Shown here one piece after another: positions 1 through 6,065 of a DNA stretch of 6,290 nt. The notes under the pieces are model-generated. The model was not told the DNA's origin. It ran no database searches and was given only the letters and a program-made list of their open reading frames with translations. Within the stretch, counting starts at the first letter, position 1. Each line of letters opens with the position of its first letter. Both the position numbers and the translations under genes were made by a program. Source of the stretch: Candidatus Glassbacteria bacterium RIFCSPLOWO2_12_FULL_58_11 (lineage in GTDB: Bacteria; Gemmatimonadota; Glassbacteria; GWA2-58-10); contig MFIX01000221.1 in assembly GCA_001780825.1 (NCBI GenBank), forward strand, positions 41,600 to 47,889. The letters are read 5' to 3'.

Positions 1-2
1 GC

Positions 3-848
3 CGCAAATTCGAGCACCAGAGCGAGACAAAATACACCGATGTCGTGGTCCGCAGGATGAGCCCGGGCGAGCCCTGTTTCGTCCGGGATGCCCGCTTCCT
101 GGCGCGCCACGCCGCGCGCTGCACCAAGTTCGCCCTGCCCGGGCCTTTCCTGATCTCGATCCGCTACTGGCATACGGACTACAGCCGGGAAGCCTACCCG
201 ACTCGAGGTCATTTCATGGAGCACCTAGTTGAAATCCTGCGCCGGGAGGCCCAGGCAATTGCCGCCGAGGGGATCGATGTGCTCCAGCTCGACGATCCGG
301 CCCTGACTTACTACTGCGACCGCCGACTGATGTCCGGCGAGGGCAGCCACGATGAGCGGCTGCGCCGGGGATGGGACATCGAGCGGGAATTCCCGGAAGC
401 GGTGGAGGCGATCAACTACATCGCCGAAGGACTGAAGGCCGAGGTGCACCTGCACTGCTGCCACAGCGTGTACAAGCGCAGGAGCGATGTCACTGGAGAC
501 TACAAGCCGATCCTGCCGCGTCTCGCGGGGGCGAAAATCGACCGGGTGAACCTGGAATTCGCCTACAACGGGACCGGGGATATCAGCGACCTGACACTTC
601 TCCCGGCCCACCTGGGCGTGGGGCTGGGCGTAGTGGATGTGCGGGGCGAGACCCTGCAGAGCGTCGAAGAGATAGAGAGCCTGGCCGCGCGGGCGGCGCA
701 AGCTATCGCGCCGGAACGGATCGCGCTCAATCCGGACTGCGGCTTCGCGCCGGATGCCGGCGAGCCGCCGACAATCGACGAGGCCTACGAGAAGCTCAAG
801 CGCCTGAGCCAGGCGGCCGCCCGGCTCAGGCGGAAATATGCCCGCTGA
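3..848 (+). CDS. MetE-like methyltransferase, C-terminal (catalytic) domain, 5' partial
   Basis: The reading frame is open to the left edge, so the true start lies outside the window; the GTG at 45 is only an internal codon. Numbering from that GTG, the protein shows the signature of the cobalamin-independent methionine synthase (MetE) catalytic barrel. There is a PGPFLIS-like segment near 32-38, a QLDDPAL motif at 81-87 (MetE has QxDEPAL), an HCC at 137-139 giving the HxC zinc pair, Glu171 in NLEFA, and Cys232 in NPDCG. These match the His, Cys, Glu, Cys zinc-ligand set of MetE. In that family the zinc activates a thiol (homocysteine) for methyl transfer in the cytoplasm. The protein looks like the short, single-domain type (roughly 340-370 residues when complete), not the two-domain MetE of about 750. 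Single-domain relatives include core-MetE methionine synthases and epoxyalkane:coenzyme M transferases, so the substrate is uncertain. A strong terminator follows 25 bp after the stop. Confidence 0.85.
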   Translation, partial: RKFEHQSETKYTDVVVRRMSPGEPCFVRDARFLARHAARCTKFALPGPFLISIRYWHTDYSREAYPTRGHFMEHLVEILRREAQAIAAEGIDVLQLDDPALTYYCDRRLMSGEGSHDERLRRGWDIEREFPEAVEAINYIAEGLKAEVHLHCCHSVYKRRSDVTGDYKPILPRLAGAKIDRVNLEFAYNGTGDISDLTLLPAHLGVGLGVVDVRGETLQSVEEIESLAARAAQAIAPERIALNPDCGFAPDAGEPPTIDEAYEKLKRLSQAAARLRRKYAR

Positions 849-873
849 AAGCAGCCTCCCAGCGGCGCAAATG

Positions 874-911
874 AAAATCCCGGGCGGTCTGTTTTCCGCC
901 CGGGATTTTTT
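874..911 (+). terminator. Rho-independent terminator after the MetE-like gene
   Basis: A perfect 14-bp stem (874-887 with 896-909) encloses an 8-nt loop and ends in a run of six T. The core is CCCGGGCGG paired with CCGCCCGGG. It begins 25 bp after the stop of the MetE-like gene. The A-run on the 5' arm gives a T-run on the other strand as well, so it may also stop minus-strand transcription coming from the DUF4097 gene. Confidence 0.9.
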
Positions 912-980
912 ACCTGCAGGGGTGAATGGGTGTCACCCCTCCGATGCCAGTGTACTTGCTTCCAGTCGGGCCATAACAGC

Positions 981-1044
981 GTAGGGGCGACACATGCGTC
1001 GCCCCTACACCGCTCGCCGGGTGGCCACGGGGGGCCGCCCCTAC
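981..1044. repeat. Intergenic palindromic GTAGGGGCG-type repeat with a second partial copy
   Basis: GTAGGGGCGAC at 981-991 is repeated as its exact reverse complement at 998-1008, giving an 11-bp stem with a 6-nt loop. The terminal CGCCCCTAC (1000-1008) recurs at 1036-1044, 36 bp downstream. It lies in the 259-bp gap between the convergent MetE-like and DUF4097 genes and contains no plausible gene. From memory, similar GTAGGGGCG...CGCCCCTAC palindromes are scattered between genes in several bacterial phyla. Only this one locus can be seen here, so dispersal in this genome is inferred. Confidence 0.7.
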
Positions 1045-1107
1045 AAAATATTCAAATGCAAATTATTAAATTTTACTGATGAACGAATTTCTGCGTCGGC
1101 CGGCGGC

Positions 1108-1929
1108 TCACAGCGCCTCGACAATTATCTGCCCCCGGACACTGGTAACCTCCACCGAAGATCCGCCGCCATTCAGCTTGCAGGCCAGAAGCCGCCTGTC
1201 GTTGTCCCGGCCCACTTTAAAGGCCGGGTCGATCTGAATGTCGCCCTCCTGGGTGGAGAGCTCCAGGTCCACGGCGGCTGAGGCGGGTAGGCCCAAGGTA
1301 ACCTTACCATTGATCACCCGCAGCTCGCTGGAGTCGAGCCCCAATAGGCGGGCTTGGACATTGCCGTTTACCGTGGTGCTTATCAGGCTGCCCCTGAGCC
1401 TCTCCAGCAGCATCGGGCCATTGGCCAGGCTGAACTCCAGGTCCCCCGAAAGCTCCTGCAGCAGCAGCGAACCCTCCGCCACGCAGATTTCGATGTCCCC
1501 TTCAAGCTGCTCAAGCATGACATAGCTTTTGCCGCTTTTTACCTCGACATCCGTGCGGCGCGGGACCTTGATCCAGAAGTTGACCTCGACCGGCAGCTTG
1601 TCCCCGCCGACTGTCTCCACCCGGATTTCATTTCCCTCCCGCGTAATTTCGACGCGCACTTTATCCAGCCACTGACTGGCCAGGGCCGGGTCGGTCGCAC
1701 CCAGTACTGTTTTCTCCACGCTGATCTCCACCCGGCTCTCCTCCCAGCCGCTCACCTCGATCTGGCCGCGGCAATTGTTCAGCTCCAGTGAGCCGCCGGG
1801 AGCGAATTCAAATTCCCTTTCCATGTCCTGGCTCCTGCCGAGAGAGGCGGAGGCTGTTTGCGCCTGAGCCGTCACAGCCAGAAGCACAATCAATACTGCG
1901 GCAAAGCCGCCCGGCACCTTCGGATACAT
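1108..1929 (-). CDS. Exported DUF4097 family (putative adhesin-like) beta-ladder protein
   Basis: The protein has 273 residues when started at the ATG at 1929. A GTG at 1953 would add eight residues, but AGAGGTG lies just upstream of the ATG, so the ATG is preferred. Residues 1-23 form a signal peptide (K4, hydrophobic stretch 9-20, AQA at 21-23), placing the mature protein in the periplasm or at the surface. The mature part is nearly all short beta strands. From about 144 there is a regular 18-residue repeat with GDIEICVAEGS (144-154), GDLEFSLANGP (162-172) and GSLISTTVNGN (180-190), then a related strand near 200-209. This asparagine/glycine-turn ladder is typical of DUF4097. The family has no firmly assigned activity; members often sit beside ECF sigma factors, anti-sigma factors and envelope-stress genes. 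It follows the Spy/CpxP-like gene by 107 bp and probably shares its transcript. Cys53 and Cys250 are the only cysteines I count in the mature chain. Confidence 0.85.
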   Translation of the reverse strand: MYPKVPGGFAAVLIVLLAVTAQAQTASASLGRSQDMEREFEFAPGGSLELNNCRGQIEVSGWEESRVEISVEKTVLGATDPALASQWLDKVRVEITREGNEIRVETVGGDKLPVEVNFWIKVPRRTDVEVKSGKSYVMLEQLEGDIEICVAEGSLLLQELSGDLEFSLANGPMLLERLRGSLISTTVNGNVQARLLGLDSSELRVINGKVTLGLPASAAVDLELSTQEGDIQIDPAFKVGRDNDRRLLACKLNGGGSSVEVTSVRGQIIVEAL

Positions 1930-2036
1930 TATGCACCTCTTTATACGATTCACTGCGCCTGAGCCAACCGCTCAAGGTCAGTAAAGTGGTTTTTCATAAA
2001 GCGCCGCCGGCAAAAAATCCCGCCGTGCGCTGATTT

Positions 2037-2471
2037 TCAAGTCCGCCCGGTGGCCGACTCCTGCTGCGAAGCACGCTCGCTGTCATTCAGGTCGGAGCGC
2101 TTTTTTCCGGCTCTCGCCGGAGTCTGGTTCTCCCATTCCCCGAGGCGGGTTTTCTGTTCCCCAGTGAGCAGCTTCTCGAACTTTTCGCGGTAGGTTTTAA
2201 AACTCGCCGCCAGTTGTTCTCCGGCTTCCTGCTGCGAAAGATCGCCGCTCTGCACCTTTGAAGTTATCTCGCTGAGCTCGCGGAAGCGGGCCTCGAACAA
2301 TTTGCCGGCTTCCGTGGCCTGCTGTTCATCCAGCCCGATGAACTCGATCATCTTGCGGAAACTCTCCTCGGCGGCTTTCTTTCTATCAGCCCCACTCTGT
2401 TGCGCTGGAGCGGAGACAGCCAGCACAAATATCAGCATTGCGGCCAGGCCGCCGATCGCTTTCGAGAACAT
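2037..2471 (-). CDS. Small exported Spy/CpxP-like helical protein
   Basis: The protein has 144 residues with a clear signal peptide: K4, hydrophobic core 8-20, APA at 21-23, cleavage before Q24. The mature part is highly charged and predicted helical (about 28-114), ending in an LTGEQ motif at 102-106. This resembles the LTxxQ motif of Spy/CpxP-type periplasmic proteins, which buffer or sense envelope protein misfolding and metal stress. Residues 117-144 form a polar, basic, probably disordered tail. A perfect AAGGAGGT Shine-Dalgarno (2477-2484) lies 5 nt before the ATG, fixing the start. It is the first gene of a probable two-gene unit with DUF4097, preceded by a candidate ECF promoter. There are no cysteines. 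Assignment to Spy/CpxP rests on overall character and the LTxxQ motif, not on a full alignment; it could be an unrelated exported helical protein. Confidence 0.7.
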   Translation of the reverse strand: MFSKAIGGLAAMLIFVLAVSAPAQQSGADRKKAAEESFRKMIEFIGLDEQQATEAGKLFEARFRELSEITSKVQSGDLSQQEAGEQLAASFKTYREKFEKLLTGEQKTRLGEWENQTPARAGKKRSDLNDSERASQQESATGRT

Positions 2472-2517
2472 CTTGTACCTCCTTAGAAAGTTTGAAACGC
2501 TTACACCGGACTCTTAG

Positions 2518-2546
2518 TTTGACAACCAGAGCCTGAGAAAAGTTCC
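2518..2546 (-). promoter_or_regulatory. Candidate ECF (sigma-E-like) promoter for the Spy-like/DUF4097 unit
   Basis: Read on the minus strand, GGAACTT (2540-2546, preceded by a further G) is followed after 16 bp by GTCAAA (2518-2523). This resembles the E. coli sigma-E consensus of a GGAACTT -35 element, a spacer of about 16 bp and a GTC/TCnnA-type -10. Transcription would start near 2510, leaving a leader of about 40 nt before the ATG at 2471. No good sigma-70 promoter was seen for this unit. The envelope character of both downstream proteins fits ECF control, but no sigma factor gene is in the window. Confidence 0.5.
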
Positions 2547-2664
2547 CAATTTATTTAACTGCTTGAGAAATTAATAACTTGCGTACAAATCTCAGCTTCC
2601 CGTGGATCCCGTTTCATCTTTCCTGCAACACTGCCGGCACATCTTTCGCCGGATTGGCCGCGGA

Positions 2665-2916
2665 CTAGCTGTCCATCCAGGCCGGAAGCTTGGCCATGAT
2701 TTCCGCGGCCATTTTCTCCGCTGCCGTTCTTTCGATACCCTGGCCCTGCTGGAAATCATCGGCGATCAGCGAATGCACCTCCGCATAAGATTTCAAGGTG
2801 CCGTCCCCATGCGCGCAGTCCCGGCAGTACTCATTATAGATATCGCCCAGAGCGTGCTGCTCCGGCCTGGTGAATTTCATCCCGCAGGCGTGGCAGAACT
2901 CTTTCGGCTGGCTCAT
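2665..2916 (-). CDS. Small putative zinc-ribbon domain protein
   Basis: The protein has 83 residues. It opens with FCHACGM (C8, C11) and continues to YCRDC (C31, C34), a four-cysteine zinc ribbon with a 19-residue gap. The rest (about 40-83) is predicted helical, ending KLPAWMDS. This layout matches the small bacterial 'putative zinc ribbon' proteins I recall as Pfam PF12674, whose members begin FCxSCGMP and end in a short helical tail with a KLxxW-like close. The function of the family is unknown; DNA, RNA or protein binding are all possible. Its ATG overlaps the TetR stop codon as ATGA (2913-2916), so it is very probably translationally coupled to, and co-expressed with, the regulator. No signal peptide or membrane segment is present. 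No convincing terminator follows. Confidence 0.75.
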   Translation of the reverse strand: MSQPKEFCHACGMKFTRPEQHALGDIYNEYCRDCAHGDGTLKSYAEVHSLIADDFQQGQGIERTAAEKMAAEIMAKLPAWMDS

Positions 2917-3518
2917 TCTCTCTCCTTTCTAAATGGCTCGAGGTTACTCATGAAGTAATCGAGCAGTTCCTGGCCGTGCGTGGCGATCACCGACTGGCCG
3001 GGCGCGAACTTGTCCCGGTTGGCCAGATAGTAATTGAGAGTGCCGATCCAGGTGTTCAGCAGCAGATGAACCGGCACGGGACGGACTGATTTTTCCCCGA
3101 TATCCCTCGCCAGAGCCTTTTTCAGGTAATAGGCGATACCGGACTGGATCAAAAAGATGTCGTTGCGGGCATCCACCGGCAGAAGCGGGCCCGCGATTAC
3201 CAGTTGAGCATAAAAAGATTCGTATTCCTGAACGATATCCAGATGGGCCCTCAGGATTTCTCTCACCCCTCCGCCCTCCCGGGAGAGCCGCTTGAACTCG
3301 CGGCCGATGCGCAGCCCGAAATCGCTGATCACCCGGACCAGCAGGTCATCCCGGGTCGGGAAATGCAGAAAGAGCGTCCCGTGAGCTACGCCGGCGGCCC
3401 GGGCGATATCCACGGTCGTGGTGGCCGAGATGCCCTTGCGCGAGAACTCCTGGAGCGCGCTCTCCAGAAGCAGCTCCCGCGTGTGTTCCTTTTGTTCTTT
3501 TCTACTCGATGCCGCCAT
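2913..3518 (-). CDS. TetR/AcrR family transcriptional regulator
   Basis: The protein has 201 residues, normal for the family. The N-terminal DNA-binding domain is clear: helix 1 about 10-28, then TTVDIARAAGVAHGTLFLHF (34-53) forming the helix-turn-helix, followed by PTRDDLL leading into helix 4. Residues about 65-200 are the helical ligand-binding and dimerisation domain; the sequence does not reveal the ligand. The family are mostly dimeric repressors that release DNA when a small molecule binds. The start is the ATG at 3518, supported by the domain beginning at the usual place. The Shine-Dalgarno is weak (GGGA about 6-9 nt upstream). The gene overlaps the zinc-ribbon gene by 4 nt at its 3' end. 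Upstream lie a near-ideal promoter and two tandem dyads over the predicted transcription start, so it probably represses itself. No efflux, lipid or redox target gene is adjacent, apart from the divergent hydrolase. Confidence 0.93.
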   Translation of the reverse strand: MAASSRKEQKEHTRELLLESALQEFSRKGISATTTVDIARAAGVAHGTLFLHFPTRDDLLVRVISDFGLRIGREFKRLSREGGGVREILRAHLDIVQEYESFYAQLVIAGPLLPVDARNDIFLIQSGIAYYLKKALARDIGEKSVRPVPVHLLLNTWIGTLNYYLANRDKFAPGQSVIATHGQELLDYFMSNLEPFRKERE

Positions 3519-3567
3519 GTCAAATTCCCAATCAGATAATATTCCGAAACCCGGCTTGAATTATTGC

Positions 3568-3600
3568 AATGAGTGTATACTCACTGAGTGTTGACTCATT
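3568..3600. promoter_or_regulatory. Tandem dyad operator, probable TetR autoregulatory site
   Basis: Two 14-bp dyads of the form TGAGT-N4-ACTCA occur at 3570-3583 (centre GTAT) and 3585-3598 (centre GTTG), separated by one base. The outer flanks AATGAGT (3568-3574) and ACTCATT (3594-3600) make the whole 33-bp block symmetric about 3584. The first minus-strand dyad touches the -10 and covers the predicted start; the second covers about +8 to +21. Position and symmetry fit binding of two TetR dimers that block the promoter. The assignment to this TetR is by proximity. Confidence 0.8.
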
Positions 3601-3626
3601 ATAATGGATGCGAAAAGTTTTGTCAA
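3598..3626 (-). promoter_or_regulatory. Consensus sigma-70 promoter of the TetR/zinc-ribbon operon
   Basis: On the minus strand, TTGACA (3621-3626) and TATAAT (3598-3603) are both perfect consensus hexamers separated by exactly 17 bp. Upstream of the -35, positions 3630-3658 are almost entirely A/T (A-tracts on the transcribed direction), resembling an UP element. The start site would lie near 3591, leaving a leader of about 70 nt before the TetR ATG. Confidence 0.85.
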
Positions 3627-3692
3627 GACTTTTTTAAAATTTTTTCTTATTTTTTTTCAGATGCAGAATGTGAGGGAAAATATCCTGCCGGT

Positions 3693-3720
3693 CCTGGGTA
3701 GGGCTTACCCTGAGCCCAGG
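3693..3720 (+). other. Imperfect hairpin in the leader region of the hydrolase gene
   Basis: CCTGGG (3693-3698) pairs with CCCAGG (3715-3720), and inside it AGGG (3700-3703) pairs with CCCT (3708-3711) around a CTTA loop. The two stems are separated by a 1 x 3 internal loop. A GGTTTAAACC palindrome (3721-3730) follows directly. The gap has no T-run after the stem, so this is not an intrinsic terminator on the plus strand. It could be a leader RNA structure or a protein-binding site; no function is shown. Confidence 0.4.
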
Positions 3721-3775
3721 GGTTTAAACCGCCGCAATGCAGTCAATTGCAGATTGAGGAAAAGAGAGGTCGACA

Positions 3776-5947
3776 ATGAAAAAAGTTTTCTGGCTCGGTT
3801 TCTTGATCCTGGCCCTCGACATCAGCGCTCCGGCGGCACAGGCTGGGGACAACCGCTGGATCGAGAGCGCCCGTACTTTCCTGATCGACGCCTACCAGTA
3901 CCCATTCGCCCCAGCGCTGGAGTTCGATGCCGAGGCTGTCGCCGCGGCCATGCAGGAGATGCATGTCAACACCGTGCGTATGGCGACCATGGGCAAATAC
4001 GCCACGATCCAGGGCGTGAGATTTTCCACCCACCCGGACCAGGGCAAGCGGGACCTCCTGGCCGAGATGATCGCCGCCTGCAGGCCGCGCCACATCCGGG
4101 TGGTGCCCTATATCTCCACCGGCCACCGTCTGGCCTGGTCGATGGTCACTCGGGACCATCCGGAGTACGCCCAGCAGCTTTCCCCTGGCGGCGGCCCGCA
4201 CCGCTCGCACATGTACGCCGGCGAGGACCACGGCACTGTCTGCTGGAACACCCCCTACCGTCAGGCCTTCCTCGACCTGGTCGAGCATGTGGTGCGCGAC
4301 TACCAGATCGATGGGATATACTTCGACACCTGGAAGGCCTTCTACTTTTATCCGGAACCGCGGACCTGTTACTGCCCGGGCTGCCGGGAGGGGTTCCGCC
4401 GGGCCAGCGGCCAGGAGATTCCCTACCACAGGAATCTCAAAGACTACTCCGCAACGGAGCTCGAAACCATCGAGCGCTACCACGCCTGGTACCAGGACCG
4501 CCTGATGGAGACCCTGGCCGAGGTCCGCCGGATAGTCAAGTCCTATAAGGACATCCCGCTGATTTACAATATCAACGATCCGGCCAAGATCGCCGCCGAG
4601 GACCCGCGGGTCATCCGAAACATGGACGCTTTCCTCTACGAGCGCGGCCATTCGATGCTCGAGCGGGCCGAGGGGGTAAGCCTGGCCCGCGCCGCCGGAC
4701 TGGCGATCTGGCCCTATATCGGCTCCTACGACAACTGGCCCCGGGTGGTCCATAACGGGCTCGACTTCCAGCAGGAGATATTCACCACCGCGATGTTCGG
4801 CGGCGGACCGATCATCTCGCAACCCTACGCCTTTGTCACCCAGCCTGAAAAAAGGGAGATAGTCGCCTGCTCCTTCCGGGTGCTGGATGAAAACGAGTCA
4901 TATATTCAGGGTTTCCGCAATCTGCCCCAGGTGGCCGTGGTCTATGGCTACCGGGACCCGCCGGACCATGCCCGTCACGGCTGGTGGTGGAACGCGGATG
5001 TGCGCTCGGCCAGCCTGGGAGCCTTTGCCGCCTGCCTCTACTCTCACCTGCAGGTCAGCTCCGTGCTGCCGGACCTGCTGGACCAGCCGGATAAACTGGG
5101 ACAATACAAAGTACTCTACCTGGCGGATATTCCCTCGCTGAGCGCCGGACAGGTCGAAAATATCCGGCGCTTCGTGGAACAGGGCGGCGGCCTGGTGGCC
5201 AGCTATGCCTCCTCGCTCTACGATGAGCAGGGCCGGCGGCGGGAGCGCTTCGCCCTGGAGGAGCTGCTCCGGGTCCGGCCGCTGAAACCCGACAGCGCGC
5301 TTGGGGAGACTCTCGATAACTACCAGGCCCTGGTGGGCGGGCCGAACGACCTGTATTTGAAAACCCGCCCGGAGACCGGAGCGCCGCTGGACAAGTGGGC
5401 CGGGCAACTGGTCCCGCTCTGGTACTATGAGCCGGTGGAAGTGCTGGAGGGCGGCCGGACCGCGGCGGACATAGTCATGGGCGAGAACAGCCGGCCGCTC
5501 CTGCCGGGCCTGGTGCTTTCGCGTTGCGGCAAAGGGAAAACGGCTTTCCTGGCCTCGAGCCTGGAGAGCCTGTATATCGGCAACAACATGCTAGAGGCGG
5601 CGGAATTTATCAAATCCGCGATAGAGTACGTATCCCCGGAGGAGCAGCCCTATTCGGTGGAGGCCCCGGAATGCCTGATCGCTAACATGACTGTCCGGGG
5701 CGACACCCGGGTCCTCCATTTGACCAACTGGACCGGCAACAAGCTCGAGCGCAACTGGACCAATGAATATTACCTCGCGCCGGTGGAAAATGTCCGCCTG
5801 CGGATAAGCATCCCCGCCGGCAGGACCGTCCGGGAGGTCAAGGCCCTGGCCGGGGGGACTTTCGAGCGGCAGGTCAAGGGAAACTCTCTCGAGATATTTC
5901 TGCCCCGGGTCGAGGCGTACCAGGCGCTGGCGGTGACATTCGAATGA
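3776..5947 (+). CDS. Secreted glycoside-hydrolase-like protein (GHL6/GH42-type architecture)
   Basis: The protein has 723 residues. GAGAGGT (3764-3770) sits 5 nt before the ATG and supports this start. Residues 1-23 are a signal peptide (K2, K3, hydrophobic core 4-14, AQA at 21-23), so it is exported; no lipobox is seen. About 30-380 looks like a TIM barrel: NTVRM (65-69), RVVPYIS (108-114), DGIYFD (179-184) ending a beta strand, and NMDAFLYERG (282-291). Asp184 and Glu289 are candidate active-site acids by position at strand ends; this is inference. TCYCPGC (197-203) has three cysteines recalling the metal-binding cluster near the GH42 active site and typical of the 'hypothetical glycosyl hydrolase 6' family. 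About 385-500 resembles the GH42 trimerisation domain (VAVVYGYRD, then VLYLADIPSLS and FVEQGGGLVAS). About 625-723 is a C-terminal beta domain. The substrate is unknown; related families include beta-galactosidases and, less certainly, GH151 alpha-L-fucosidases. It stands alone between a divergent TetR operon and a response regulator gene. Confidence 0.85.
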   Translation: MKKVFWLGFLILALDISAPAAQAGDNRWIESARTFLIDAYQYPFAPALEFDAEAVAAAMQEMHVNTVRMATMGKYATIQGVRFSTHPDQGKRDLLAEMIAACRPRHIRVVPYISTGHRLAWSMVTRDHPEYAQQLSPGGGPHRSHMYAGEDHGTVCWNTPYRQAFLDLVEHVVRDYQIDGIYFDTWKAFYFYPEPRTCYCPGCREGFRRASGQEIPYHRNLKDYSATELETIERYHAWYQDRLMETLAEVRRIVKSYKDIPLIYNINDPAKIAAEDPRVIRNMDAFLYERGHSMLERAEGVSLARAAGLAIWPYIGSYDNWPRVVHNGLDFQQEIFTTAMFGGGPIISQPYAFVTQPEKREIVACSFRVLDENESYIQGFRNLPQVAVVYGYRDPPDHARHGWWWNADVRSASLGAFAACLYSHLQVSSVLPDLLDQPDKLGQYKVLYLADIPSLSAGQVENIRRFVEQGGGLVASYASSLYDEQGRRRERFALEELLRVRPLKPDSALGETLDNYQALVGGPNDLYLKTRPETGAPLDKWAGQLVPLWYYEPVEVLEGGRTAADIVMGENSRPLLPGLVLSRCGKGKTAFLASSLESLYIGNNMLEAAEFIKSAIEYVSPEEQPYSVEAPECLIANMTVRGDTRVLHLTNWTGNKLERNWTNEYYLAPVENVRLRISIPAGRTVREVKALAGGTFERQVKGNSLEIFLPRVEAYQALAVTFE

Positions 5948-6065
5948 GCCCAACCCTGACCTCGAGAGTGGAAATAACAGGCCTGTTGATTTATTTTACT
6001 ACAGCGAAGCTGATCCTGAGGATTTGACAAGGAGTGAAATTCCGTCGGTATTGATCTTTTCTTTA

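Noticed and set aside
1951..1953. GTG as the start of the DUF4097 gene
   Set aside because: The ATG at 1927-1929 has a strong AGAGGTG ribosome binding site at proper spacing, and starting there gives a normal signal peptide that aligns from residue 1 with that of the neighbouring Spy-like protein.
2001..2030. Possible terminator between the Spy-like and DUF4097 genes on the minus strand
   Set aside because: The pairing (GCGC and CGGC with their partners) is broken by a 3/1 bulge around a 10-nt loop, and only a short T-run follows. It is too weak to call, though partial attenuation is possible.
2519..2524. TTGACA on the plus strand as a -35 element
   Set aside because: No -10 is found at 16-18 bp, no plus-strand gene follows, and the bases are better explained as part of the minus-strand ECF -10.
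2640..2661. CCGGC/GCCGG hairpin after the zinc-ribbon gene as a terminator
   Set aside because: The stem is only 5 bp and no T-run follows on the minus strand.
3600..3605. TATAAT on the plus strand as a promoter for the hydrolase
   Set aside because: It is the by-product of ATTATAAT on the opposite strand, and no -35 is found at 16-18 bp. The minus-strand promoter is a perfect match.
3604..4548. Plus-strand open frame (314 codons) overlapping the hydrolase start in another frame
   Set aside because: Its protein is Pro/Arg/Gly-rich with no recognisable motif, its start lies in the AT-rich promoter region of the TetR operon, and the hydrolase frame carries the signal peptide and domains.
3743..4822. 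Long minus-strand open frame (359 codons) lying antisense to the hydrolase gene
   Set aside because: It overlaps the well-supported plus-strand hydrolase, has low-complexity V/G/H/R-rich content typical of the shadow of a GC-rich gene, and shows no domain motif or ribosome binding site.
5976..5987. AACAGGCCTGTT palindrome after the hydrolase as an intrinsic terminator
   Set aside because: Without a loop only about four base pairs can form in a hairpin, and the following T-rich stretch is interrupted. It may contribute weakly but does not meet the standard for a terminator.
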